DNA of 12,159 nt from a bacterium (GCA_030692145.1 JAUYCU010000001.1:1-12159), one strand, 5' to 3'; shown: positions 5,273 through 12,159, counted from the stretch's first letter. Notes: a model not told the origin generated them from the letters alone. Program-made: numbers and translations.

Positions 5273-6610
5273 CTACTGCTTAGTTTTTCCCATTTCCAGG
5301 TTTACCTGGCTTGCCGCAACATCGATTGCCTTCGCTATAGTTGCCGAACCAAGAACAACAGAATCAATAACATCAATAAAAATTTTCTCAATTTTTAAAT
5401 TATCTATCTGATACCAACTCTTTGCTGTTAAGCTTTGTTTTGCAAAAACCCCTAACTCCAAATCGTTTCTTTGCCAATCGACCAAGTCCTTTCTTGCTGT
5501 CGGCTTTCTTGTTTTTTCCAGATAAATTTTACTGCTTTTCTGCTGAGTCAAGAAAACGATAAATCTCCAGGCCTCTTGGGCAATTCTTTCGTTTTCCAGA
5601 GACTTATCTTTCTTTGACACCACAAACCCCCAATAACTGGCATAGTTGATGTCAAAATTTCTGTCTTTTACTTGCGGCATTGGGGCAATACCAAAATTAA
5701 GATAAGGCGCCCTTGCTTTTATTGTCGGGATTTGGTGAGAGTAGTTGAACATAATCGCGGCCCTGCCCTCGATAAAGGCATCGACGGAATAACGCATTTG
5801 CCTATTCCATGTATAGGTTCTTTTCGAAGGATTGGAAAAATCCGTATAAAAACGCAGCGCCTCCTGTCCGGGATAATAGGTTTTTTCTTCTAAGCGCACG
5901 CTTTCGTTAAAGACCGCCCTTGCTTTATCATCACTCACCATCTTTGTCCCGTTTTGAAGCATCAACAAGCTCAGGATGTCGGTTGCGCGATTGATATTTT
6001 CCGCTGTTCCCATTGCCACGCCCGCCCTGGTAATTTGCCCCCATTGGTCTTTTTTACCCAAACTGTCCATGTCTTCAACCAGCTCGTCCCAGGTTTGAGG
6101 CGGACTGACAATACTTTCACTGTTGAAAAAATCTTTGTTGTAGTACATCGCCAACGTATCCACGGATAACGGCAACCCGTAAATTTTGTTTTTTTCGGAA
6201 AAATCTTTTTCCACCACATCGACAAAGGAATTTTTAAAAGATTCGAAAGGCAAAATTTCTTTCGATAAGGCTTCTGGAAGTTCTTTAATCAAACTTTTGT
6301 ATTTCGGAAGCCAGGTATTGTGCATCATCCAAATATCCGGTGCCTTGTTTTCGGCAAATGCCCGAATTAAATCCTCTTCATAGGTTGCGGGATTCTTTTT
6401 CTCGTATTTGATGGCAATAGTCTTGTTTTGTTTCGCGTATTCCAAAATTTGCTCGTTAAAAACCCCTTGTTCGTCATAAACTCCCCAAACCACCAAATAT
6501 GCGGGCTTAGGCGTTGGGTTCGGCCAAAGCGCATTGATAATCAACAATAAAACAATAACACCTCCGGCTATTACACCGATCTTGATAATTTTTTTTCTCG
6601 TAAATTCCAT
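5273..6610 (-). CDS. Membrane-anchored family 1 extracellular solute-binding protein
   Basis: The 445-residue protein begins with a basic N-terminus and a hydrophobic helix (9-28) without a lipobox cysteine, so it is probably held by an uncleaved N-terminal span rather than a lipid. The remainder reads as a periplasmic-binding-protein fold of the ABC sugar-binding type (family 1): the opening strand YLVVWGVYDE (38-47), then APDIWMMHNTWLP, LPLSVDTLAMYYNKDFF, PPQTWDELVEDM, an EGRAAIMFNYSHQIP segment and a PMPQV strand with a YWGFVVSK segment. Family members deliver sugars or other ligands to ABC permeases; no permease or ATPase gene lies in the window, so the ligand and transporter are unknown. 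It starts 3 nt after the methyltransferase stop, indicating cotranscription, and lies directly upstream of the pilin promoter. Confidence 0.88.
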   Translation of the reverse strand: MEFTRKKIIKIGVIAGGVIVLLLIINALWPNPTPKPAYLVVWGVYDEQGVFNEQILEYAKQNKTIAIKYEKKNPATYEEDLIRAFAENKAPDIWMMHNTWLPKYKSLIKELPEALSKEILPFESFKNSFVDVVEKDFSEKNKIYGLPLSVDTLAMYYNKDFFNSESIVSPPQTWDELVEDMDSLGKKDQWGQITRAGVAMGTAENINRATDILSLLMLQNGTKMVSDDKARAVFNESVRLEEKTYYPGQEALRFYTDFSNPSKRTYTWNRQMRYSVDAFIEGRAAIMFNYSHQIPTIKARAPYLNFGIAPMPQVKDRNFDINYASYWGFVVSKKDKSLENERIAQEAWRFIVFLTQQKSSKIYLEKTRKPTARKDLVDWQRNDLELGVFAKQSLTAKSWYQIDNLKIEKIFIDVIDSVVLGSATIAKAIDVAASQVNLEMGKTKQ

Positions 6611-6613
6611 AAT

Positions 6614-7150
6614 TTATTTCTCGAAAATAAGTCCCCAATGATACTTGTCGACCGCCAATTCCCGCTTAAACCTCAGTCCCTCGTCTTCAACGATTTTCCT
6701 TACGGCACCAAGCGGAACGATATAATCCCTTGCCGGACCTATGGGCTGATTTTCTTTCCAGTCAATAACCACCATTTCTCCGCTCTCCTTTAAAATTCTT
6801 ATCGCCTCTTTGATTATATCAGTTTTCTTGGCTGATTGAAATAAAATATTCGCCAAAAGTACCAAATCCATTGAACCATCACTCAACCCGGTGCTGTTTT
6901 TTTCTTCCAGATTACAATGAATGGTCTCGATATTAAAAAGCCCCTGAAGTTTTGCCCGGCTTCGGACAGATTCAAGAGCTGTTTCCAAAATATCAATGGC
7001 GTAGACCCTGCTTTCGTGCGCCAGTCTTTTGGCGATCGGAAGCGTAAAATAACCAGCACCGCAGCCAAAATCCGCGACTTTCATCCATTTTTTAATATTC
7101 AGTTGTTTTGCGATTTCTTCGGGATGAAGAAATCCCCCTGTACCATCCAT
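6614..7150 (-). CDS. Class I SAM-dependent methyltransferase
   Basis: The 178-residue product is a compact Rossmann-fold methyltransferase. Motif I is VADFGCGAGYF (25-35), the acidic residue binding the ribose is Asp53 in VYAIDI, the central strand is SMDLVLLANILF (93-104), and the post-motif region is ILKESGEMVVIDW (119-131). The N-terminal DGTGGFLHPEEIAK stretch is like that of UbiE/ArsM-related enzymes from environmental bacteria. The substrate cannot be told: no quinone, arsenic or RNA-specific motif is visible, and quinone pathways are usually absent in the suspected host group. In frame, a stop lies seven codons upstream of the ATG, so the start is well bounded. It follows gyrA by 44 nt and precedes the binding-protein gene by 3 nt. 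Confidence 0.88.
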   Translation of the reverse strand: MDGTGGFLHPEEIAKQLNIKKWMKVADFGCGAGYFTLPIAKRLAHESRVYAIDILETALESVRSRAKLQGLFNIETIHCNLEEKNSTGLSDGSMDLVLLANILFQSAKKTDIIKEAIRILKESGEMVVIDWKENQPIGPARDYIVPLGAVRKIVEDEGLRFKRELAVDKYHWGLIFEK

Positions 7151-7159
7151 ATTGTTAAT

Positions 7160-7194
7160 CTCTAATCTTTAAATCATAAACTCTAATCTCTAAA
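7160..7194. repeat. Short direct repeat in the gyrA-methyltransferase gap
   Basis: CTCTAATCTTTAAA (7160-7173) and CTCTAATCTCTAAA (7181-7194) match at 13 of 14 positions with a 21-nt period. They fill most of the 44-nt gap. The repeat may be simple-sequence drift; no regulatory role is evident. Confidence 0.6.
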
Positions 7195-9744
7195 CTATAC
7201 ACAGGCAATGGAAGCTACCTTGTCTCCTTCGGCTAAACGCATAATTCTTACCCCTTGCGTTACTCTCCCTACTCTGGATATGCTGCTTATGGTGGTTCTA
7301 ATCACGTTTCCTTTTTGTGAAGTTACGATTAAATCTTCTTTGTCGGGAGTAACCATTCTGATTGCCACCAGGGCCCCTGTTTTTTCGGTAACTTTTGCCG
7401 CTTTTATTCCTACTCCTCCCCGATGTTGAATTTTATAATACTCAAGTGGAGTTTTCTTGCCATAACCGTTACTACTGACAATTAAAACCTCCGGTTTGAT
7501 TTTTTCCAAAGTTGCGTCAATTATTTCCATTCCCACAACGCCATCGGTAAATTCTTCCTTCAGCTTGGTTTTCGGCGTCGGTCTTAATCTAATTCCACGT
7601 ACCCCTCGGGCATTTCTTCCCATTGGCCTTAAATCTTTTTCCAAAAATCTGATTGCCTGGCCAAGTCTCGTAATCAACATTATTTCGTCACTTCCGTTGG
7701 TAACCCTTACCCACTTCAGGCTATCTCCGCTATCGAGGGTGATTGCCGCGATTCCGCCTTTGCGAATATTTATGAATTTTTCTATTTCCGTCCTCTTTAT
7801 TATACCTTTTTCCGTAACCATTGCCAAAAATTTTGTCTGACCGTTGTTGTTTTTGTCTTTTCTTAAAGGAACCACCGCACTGATTTTTTCTTCCGAGGAA
7901 AGCCCCAGAATATTTACGATTGCCTTCCCTCTCGAAACCCTGGTTGCTTCGGGTATTTCATAGGCTTTAGTTTGGTAAACTTTGCCGCGATCACTGAAAA
8001 ACAACAAATCGTCGTGCGTGGAGCAGGCAAAGAAGTGGTCGACAAAATCTTCTTGCTTAGTTTTAATTCCCAGAATTCCTTTGCCGCCCCTCCTTTGCGC
8101 CTTGTAAGCCTTAGGGTTAATTCTTTTGATATAGCTTGTATTGGTTACCGTAACGATTGTTTCTTCGTCGGGTATCAGATCTTCTTCGGCAAATTCACCA
8201 ACTTTTGAGGTAAACACCTTGGTTTTTCTTTCGTCGCCGTATTTTGTCTTAATCTCAATAAGTTCATCCTTAACCGTTTTGAGAATTTTTTTCGGGCTCG
8301 CCAGCATGCTTTCGATTTCTTTTATCAACTTCAGCTTTTCTTCCAATTCATCGAGTATTTTCTGGCGCTCCAACGCAGCCAGGGTTTGCAGTTTCATTTC
8401 CAAAATCGCCACTGTCTGAATCTCGGTCAATTTGAACGACTTCATTAATCCTTCTTTTGCCGATTCCTTGTCTTTCGATTTTTTGATTATCGCAATAACC
8501 TTATCGATATTTTTCAGCGCCTTTGCGAGTCCTTCGAGAATATGCACTCTTTCTTGGGCACGCGCCAAATCGTATTTCAATCTGCGCGTGACAACCGTTT
8601 GTCGATGCTCGATAAACTGGGAAAGAAGTTGTTTTAACGATAAGGTTTGTGGCTGAATCCCGTCAACCAAGGCAATACAATTCAAATGGAAAGTCTTCTG
8701 TAATTCTGTATATTTGTAAAGCTTATTGAGAATTTTTTGCGGATAAGCATCATTTCTTAACTCGATTACGATTCTGATACCGTCTTTATCCGACTCATCA
8801 CGAATATCTCTTATGCCATCGATTTTCTTGTCTTTCACAAGTTCGGCGATTCTTTCCAGAAGAACTGACTTATTGGTTTGATAGGTAAGCTCGGAAATAA
8901 TAACCCTTAATTTTCCTTTTTCTTCGACAATTTCCGCCTTTGCCCTGGTCATTATCGGACCACGACCGAAAACATAGGCTTGGATAATTTCTTTTTTGTT
9001 GTAAATTTCTCCTCCTGTGGGAAAATCCGGTCCCTTGATAAATTTAAAAAGGTCCTCTATGGTTGCCTTCGGCTCTTCGATAAGACAACAAACTGCGTCA
9101 ATCAATTCACCAAGATTATGTGGCGGAATGCTTGTTGCCATGCCCACGGCGATACCCAAAGTCCCGTTCAAAAGCAAATTCGGCACAGGAGACGGCAATA
9201 CCATTGGCTCTTTTCTCACGCCATCGTAATTATCTATCCAATCGACGGTTTCTTTATTGATGTCGTTAAGCATTTCCTCACCGATTTTTGATAAACGGCA
9301 CTCGGTATAACGCTGTGCCGCCGGAGCGTCTCCGTCAACGCTTCCCCAGTTGCCCTGGCCATCAACCAAAGGATAGCGCATGTAAAAATCTTGGGCCATT
9401 TTCGCCAAAGCATCATAAATTGCCTGGTCTCCGTGCGGATGATAATAGGCCATAGTGATACCGGTAACATTTGCCGATTTTCTGTATTTTGCGCCCGCAG
9501 TCAATCCCATTTCGTGCATGGAATACAAAATTCTCCGATGTACCGGCTTCAACCCGTCTCTGGCATCGGGAATTGCACGAGACATAATCACGCTCATCGC
9601 GTAATCCAAATACGATTCCTTCATTTCTTGACTGATTTCCCGAAGCTGAATTCCTTTCATGTTTTCGGAATTCTTTGCCGCAATAAGTTTATCGTTATTA
9701 TTCTCGTTATTGTTTTTATCTTTATTTTTATTTTTGTCCTTCAT
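7195..9744 (-). CDS. gyrA: DNA gyrase subunit A
   Basis: GyrA (849 residues) cuts and rejoins DNA in the A2B2 gyrase that introduces negative supercoils. The breakage-reunion domain opens with SYLDYAMSVIMSRAIPDARDGLKPVHRR (split here: SYLDYAMSVI at 44-53, DGLKPVHRR at 63-71). The catalytic Tyr146 follows Arg145 in AAQRYTE, and HPHGD lies at 102-106. A long coiled-coil segment covers about 395-500. The C-terminal beta-pinwheel contains the GyrA box QRRGGKG at 550-556, which separates it from ParC. The residue equivalent to the quinolone-contact Ser83 of E. coli is Gln107, while Asp111 matches Asp87. The N-terminus carries a Lys/Asn-rich extension of about 28 residues. The annotated ATG overlaps the upstream gene by 17 nt, and Met29 is an alternative start. 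gyrB is not in the window. Confidence 0.96.
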   Translation of the reverse strand: MKDKNKNKDKNNNENNNDKLIAAKNSENMKGIQLREISQEMKESYLDYAMSVIMSRAIPDARDGLKPVHRRILYSMHEMGLTAGAKYRKSANVTGITMAYYHPHGDQAIYDALAKMAQDFYMRYPLVDGQGNWGSVDGDAPAAQRYTECRLSKIGEEMLNDINKETVDWIDNYDGVRKEPMVLPSPVPNLLLNGTLGIAVGMATSIPPHNLGELIDAVCCLIEEPKATIEDLFKFIKGPDFPTGGEIYNKKEIIQAYVFGRGPIMTRAKAEIVEEKGKLRVIISELTYQTNKSVLLERIAELVKDKKIDGIRDIRDESDKDGIRIVIELRNDAYPQKILNKLYKYTELQKTFHLNCIALVDGIQPQTLSLKQLLSQFIEHRQTVVTRRLKYDLARAQERVHILEGLAKALKNIDKVIAIIKKSKDKESAKEGLMKSFKLTEIQTVAILEMKLQTLAALERQKILDELEEKLKLIKEIESMLASPKKILKTVKDELIEIKTKYGDERKTKVFTSKVGEFAEEDLIPDEETIVTVTNTSYIKRINPKAYKAQRRGGKGILGIKTKQEDFVDHFFACSTHDDLLFFSDRGKVYQTKAYEIPEATRVSRGKAIVNILGLSSEEKISAVVPLRKDKNNNGQTKFLAMVTEKGIIKRTEIEKFINIRKGGIAAITLDSGDSLKWVRVTNGSDEIMLITRLGQAIRFLEKDLRPMGRNARGVRGIRLRPTPKTKLKEEFTDGVVGMEIIDATLEKIKPEVLIVSSNGYGKKTPLEYYKIQHRGGVGIKAAKVTEKTGALVAIRMVTPDKEDLIVTSQKGNVIRTTISSISRVGRVTQGVRIMRLAEGDKVASIACV

Positions 9745-10012
9745 TGGTTTGAATTTCGATATCTTTTATTTCTTTTACGCTCGCGTTGAATATCCCCTTA
9801 AAGACGGAAAAATCTTTTTTTATGCTCTCAAATAAAGATGGTAAATTACTCTTATCGGCTTCTTTGTTATTTTCTTTAAGTTTGCCCAGGTTTCGGGAAA
9901 AAGAAAAAAACCAAATTAACAAAACGATTACCATCACCGCTGCGGTCGAAACCCAAAGAATTATCAATCTTTTTTTTCTTGACTGATTTTGAATTTTTTC
10001 GATTAAACTCAT
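9728..10012 (-). CDS. Small single-span membrane protein of unknown function
   Basis: I do not recognise this 94-residue protein. It has a basic N-terminus (QSRKKR at 9-14), one strongly hydrophobic span at about 15-37 and a charged C-terminal region rich in Lys, Glu and Asn that could form a short amphipathic helix (FESIKKDFSVFKGIF). By the positive-inside rule the C-terminal part would be outside the membrane. It is a real gene by context: its ATG overlaps the stop of the metallo-hydrolase gene as ATGA, and its own end overlaps gyrA by 17 nt, a continuous translationally coupled series. No Shine-Dalgarno sequence is needed if coupling operates. Confidence 0.75.
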   Translation of the reverse strand: MSLIEKIQNQSRKKRLIILWVSTAAVMVIVLLIWFFSFSRNLGKLKENNKEADKSNLPSLFESIKKDFSVFKGIFNASVKEIKDIEIQTNEGQK

Positions 10013-10662
10013 AATGGTTTCATTGCCACAACTTTCATCTTCTCCTCGGTTAGGTCTTTTTGTTGGATTGTTAATTCTTCCATTGTTTCTTTTTCTACGC
10101 CGATTTCTTTCAGGAATTTTTCCAATCCATCCAGTTTTAGGGAAACTCCGGGTATTTTGTAATGCATAGGAATAATTACCTTCGGTTCGATTTGATTGAT
10201 TATCTTCACTGCCTCACTTCCGTCAATGGTGAAGTTTCCGCCAACTGGAACCATCAAAATATCCACTTCTCCGATTTTTTCCAATTGAATATCGGAAAGT
10301 TCTTTCTGGCCCAAGTCTCCTAAATGACAAATTTTCAAATCTTCCGCCTCAATAACCGAAATCGTATTGATGCCACGCTCTTCTCCTTTTTTATCGTCAT
10401 GAAAAGAATAAATTCCCTTGACATATACCTTTTTGACATCATATTCTCCCGGACCGTCGATTACAAAAGGAGTACCGCTTAAAGATTTAGTGTTGTTGTG
10501 GTCGTGGTGACCATGCGAACAAATAATAATATCGGCATTGCCCCTAGGAGGAGTCAATCCCGTTTCTTTATCGAACGGGTCGATAAAAAGCGTTATTTTT
10601 TCGCCACCATTAACTTTAATTATGAGCCTAAAACAGCTCTGGCCATACCAAGCAATTTTCAT
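10009..10662 (-). CDS. Metallo-beta-lactamase-fold hydrolase (UlaG/YtkL-like)
   Basis: The 217-residue protein carries the zinc-site signature SHGHHDH (49-55; His50, His52, Asp54, His55 as HxHxDH), His113 with Asp116 in ICHLGDLG, and His167 in VIIPMHY. The N-terminal KIAWYGQSCFRL and the DPF at 28-30 are typical of the short UlaG/YtkL (UPF0173-like, COG2220) branch of the metallo-beta-lactamase fold, where lengths near 210-230 are usual. All metal ligands are present, so it should be an active hydrolase; the substrate is unknown. It is the first gene of the minus-strand series leading through gyrA, with a promoter only 8 nt upstream of its ATG, and its TGA stop overlaps the next ATG. That TGA shows the standard stop assignment is used. 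Confidence 0.9.
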   Translation of the reverse strand: MKIAWYGQSCFRLIIKVNGGEKITLFIDPFDKETGLTPPRGNADIIICSHGHHDHNNTKSLSGTPFVIDGPGEYDVKKVYVKGIYSFHDDKKGEERGINTISVIEAEDLKICHLGDLGQKELSDIQLEKIGEVDILMVPVGGNFTIDGSEAVKIINQIEPKVIIPMHYKIPGVSLKLDGLEKFLKEIGVEKETMEELTIQQKDLTEEKMKVVAMKPL

Positions 10663-10670
10663 ATATTTTT

Positions 10671-10699
10671 ATTTTAGCATAAAAAAATTTCTTCAACAA
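10671..10699 (-). promoter_or_regulatory. Promoter of the hydrolase-gyrA gene series
   Basis: On the minus strand TTGTTG (10699-10694) and TAAAAT (10676-10671) are 17 nt apart, with TGC directly before the -10 (extended form). Only 8 nt separate the -10 box from the ATG at 10662, so initiation would fall within a few bases of the start codon. Confidence 0.72.
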
Positions 10700-10711
10700 A
10701 CATCGAAGATA

Positions 10712-10740
10712 TTGCCAAAAAATTAATTGTGCTATATACT
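10712..10740 (+). promoter_or_regulatory. Promoter of the ribosomal protein S1 gene
   Basis: TTGCCA (10712-10717) and TATACT (10735-10740) are 17 nt apart; each matches the sigma70 consensus at five of six bases. The -10 ends 9 nt before the ATG at 10750. It is arranged back to back with the divergent promoter at 10671-10699 within an 87-bp gap. Confidence 0.75.
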
Positions 10741-10749
10741 TTAAAAAAT

Positions 10750-11865
10750 ATGAAAACAGCAATCGAAAAGAAAACAACTTTAATGGAAGATCTTATTTCC
10801 AAGATTCCTTTTAATGTACCGAAAATCGGAGACGTAATCGAAGCAACCGTGGTCGGCATAAAACCTTCGATGATTTTTTTGGATTTGAAAAATTTCAAAA
10901 CCGGAATTATTTTGGGGAAAGAAATGAGACTGAATCCCAAAGAATTTAAAGGCGTCAAGCCGGGAGAATTAATCTCCGTCAAAATCATCAATATCGAAAA
11001 CGAAGATGGTTATGCCGAAGTTTCACTACTTAAGGCAGGCGAAGAGAAAAAATGGCAAAACCTCAGAGATAAAATGGAAAGCGGCGAAACCATTGAAGCA
11101 AAAGTGCTGAAAGCGAACAAGGGTGGATTGATGGTGGAAATCGAAAAAATCGAGGCGTTTATGCCGGTATCCCAGCTTTCTTCCGCTCACTACCCCCGCG
11201 TTGAAGGCGGAAACAAACAAAAAATTCTCTTGGAACTGAACAAACTGGTGGATAAAACCCTTAATTTAAAAATCATTGACCTCGATCCGCGCGAGAAAAA
11301 ATTGATTGTTTCGGAAAAAGCAACCGAAGAGAAAAAACTGAAAAAAGCTTTAGAAAAATACAAATCCGGAGACGTAGTTGAAGGAATTGTGACGGGAATT
11401 GTCGATTTCGGGGTATTTATAAAATTCGACGAACTCGAAGGACTGATTCATATTTCGGAAATCGACTGGCAGATTATTGATAACCCTGCGGAATTTTTCA
11501 ATGTTGGCGATAAGGTAAAAGCAAAAATAGTGGAAATCGACGGCGACAAAGTTTCTCTATCCACCAAGGCGATGAAAGACAATCCTTGGGAAAAAATCAA
11601 AGATAAATACGAAATCGGGCAAATCGTCAAAGGCGAAGCGACGAAATTCAATCCTTTCGGAATTTTCATAAAACTGGACAAAAACATTCAAGGACTGGCG
11701 CACATTTCCGAATTCGGCACGGAAAAGAAAATGAAAGAAACTCTGGAACTGGGCAAAAAATATGAATTCAAAATTATTTCCATTAAGCCCTCGGAATACA
11801 GAATGGCATTGAAACCGATTTTGGAAGCAGAAAAAGAACCCGCCAAAAAACCAATAAAAGAATAA
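10750..11865 (+). CDS. rpsA: 30S ribosomal protein S1 (four S1 domains)
   Basis: The 371-residue protein consists of four S1 OB-fold domains at about 26-95, 112-190, 207-274 and 290-355, then a Lys/Glu/Pro-rich tail. The third and fourth are the most canonical: GDVVEGIVTGIVDFGVFIKF with GLIHISE (231-237), and GQIVKGEATKFNPFGIFIKL with GLAHISE (315-321). S1 binds the unstructured 5' region of mRNA on the small ribosomal subunit; the four-domain form is shorter than the six-domain E. coli protein. The frame is open back to a GTG at 10729, but that lies upstream of the -10 box, so ATG at 10750 is chosen. There is no Shine-Dalgarno sequence before it. The gene is monocistronic, divergent from the hydrolase series, and ends 22 nt before a strong terminator. 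Confidence 0.92.
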   Translation: MKTAIEKKTTLMEDLISKIPFNVPKIGDVIEATVVGIKPSMIFLDLKNFKTGIILGKEMRLNPKEFKGVKPGELISVKIINIENEDGYAEVSLLKAGEEKKWQNLRDKMESGETIEAKVLKANKGGLMVEIEKIEAFMPVSQLSSAHYPRVEGGNKQKILLELNKLVDKTLNLKIIDLDPREKKLIVSEKATEEKKLKKALEKYKSGDVVEGIVTGIVDFGVFIKFDELEGLIHISEIDWQIIDNPAEFFNVGDKVKAKIVEIDGDKVSLSTKAMKDNPWEKIKDKYEIGQIVKGEATKFNPFGIFIKLDKNIQGLAHISEFGTEKKMKETLELGKKYEFKIISIKPSEYRMALKPILEAEKEPAKKPIKE

Positions 11866-11887
11866 GATAAAATACGTGAATCTATTT

Positions 11888-11919
11888 GCGAGGCCCCGCA
11901 GCTGCGGGGCCTCGCTTTT
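11888..11919. terminator. Strong intrinsic terminator after rpsA
   Basis: Positions 11888-11915 are a perfect 28-nt palindrome: a 12-bp stem beginning GCGAGGCCCCGC with an AGCT loop, followed by TTTT (11916-11919). It is by far the most stable hairpin in the window and should end the S1 transcript. There is no matching U-tract in the opposite direction. Confidence 0.93.
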
Positions 11920-11946
11920 AAATTCAGCACAAATTCTTACCAACTA

Positions 11947-11975
11947 TTGACAAATTTAACCTTAGGGTGTATAAT
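11947..11975 (+). promoter_or_regulatory. Full-consensus sigma70-type promoter
   Basis: TTGACA (11947-11952) and TATAAT (11970-11975) are both perfect and 17 nt apart. This is the only promoter in the window with both hexamers at full consensus. Initiation is expected near 11982, leaving a leader of about 60 nt before the GTG at 12042. Confidence 0.92.
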
Positions 11976-11982
11976 TACAATA

Positions 11983-12041
11983 GTTCCCTGAAAGGAACCG
12001 GCAGGTCATGAGACTCGTCATTCTTAATTGGAGGTGTATTC
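11983..12041 (+). promoter_or_regulatory. Leader with hairpin, short ORF and strong Shine-Dalgarno site
   Basis: The 5' leader starts with a small hairpin, GTTCC (11983-11987) with GGAAC (11994-11998). A 13-codon ORF (ATG at 12008, TAA at 12047-12049) overlaps the downstream GTG start in another frame and could couple the two, though it has only AGG close to its ATG. GGAGG at 12030-12034 sits 7 nt before GTG 12042, an ideal ribosome-binding site. No known riboswitch is recognised. Confidence 0.6.
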
Positions 12042-12159
12042 GTGTTTAAATTCACTATCGGTTGTCTGGAAGTCGTCATTTACCTGGTTGCGCGAATCAC
12101 TAAGAACGAGAAACCGTTCTACGTGAAATGCGTTAAGGGTGAATGGGAACCCCGGCCCG
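12042..12159 (+). CDS. Unidentified protein, N-terminal 39 codons (cut by window edge)
   Basis: I do not recognise this gene. It opens with GTG, placed 7 nt after GGAGG and behind a full-consensus promoter, so it is likely well expressed. The visible protein starts MFKFTIGCLEVVIYLVARIT, which could form a short hydrophobic helix at about 5-18. It is followed by a polar, basic and aromatic stretch (KNEKPFYVKCVKGEWEPRP) with Cys8 and Cys30. Codons are less AT-biased than in the neighbours (CTG, GTC, ATC, TAC, GCG and CGA appear), and the frame stays open to the end of the window. Expression style and base use unlike the flanking genes suggest a different history, such as acquired or highly expressed DNA. 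The downstream sequence is needed for identification. Confidence 0.65.
   Translation, partial: MFKFTIGCLEVVIYLVARITKNEKPFYVKCVKGEWEPRP

Noticed and set aside
7160..7194. Regulatory iteron site before the methyltransferase gene
   Set aside because: Only two imperfect AT-rich 14-mers are present in a small gap; simple-sequence drift explains them.
10729..10749. GTG-initiated extension of ribosomal protein S1
   Set aside because: The extension contains the -10 box of the promoter, so it would not be in the mRNA.
10674..10991. Minus-strand frame opposite the start of rpsA
   Set aside because: It overlaps the divergent promoter region and the S1 coding sequence and has no recognisable domain.

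Overview
The window is AT-rich bacterial chromosome that looks like Candidate Phyla Radiation (Patescibacteria), most likely a Parcubacteria-type lineage. This is inferred from an array of five short TrbC/VirB2-like pilin genes of the type common in that group, a lineage-divergent GyrA, compact intergenic gaps, a four-domain ribosomal protein S1 and short CG-rich palindromes between genes. TGA ends the metallo-hydrolase gene, so TGA is a stop here; that argues against Gracilibacteria or Absconditabacteria, which read TGA as glycine.

Layout: 1-798 is the N-terminal half of a MurJ-type lipid II flippase (minus strand, cut by the window edge). It is divergent from a membrane-anchored VanW-domain protein (869-2617, plus). 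A bidirectional terminator separates that gene from a tRNA-Leu(UAG) on the minus strand. Upstream of the tRNA is a 74-bp palindromic element containing two 6-bp hairpins. From 2936 to 5228 five pilin-like genes lie on the minus strand. The two downstream-most are a tandem duplication of a whole transcription unit (about 473 bp, period about 639 bp), and the third has an added cysteine-rich tail. A strong promoter precedes the array at 5240-5268.

From 10662 down to 5273 there is a minus-strand gene series: metallo-beta-lactamase-fold hydrolase, small single-span membrane protein, gyrA, class I methyltransferase and a membrane-anchored family 1 solute-binding protein. Junctions are overlapping or tight except for a 44-nt spacer after gyrA, so it is probably one operon. 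A divergent promoter pair at 10671-10740 drives this series and the gene for ribosomal protein S1 (10750-11865), which ends in a perfect 28-nt palindromic terminator. At the right edge a different style of gene begins: consensus promoter, about 60-nt structured leader, strong Shine-Dalgarno sequence, GTG start and less AT-biased codons.

The envelope theme (MurJ, VanW, pilins, anchored binding protein) is mixed with core information genes (gyrA, S1, tRNA). A recurring feature is that good promoter motifs sit only 8-11 nt before the start codon of several genes. This implies leaderless or near-leaderless mRNAs, in contrast to the last gene. All functional assignments come from reading motifs by eye; no database search was possible.
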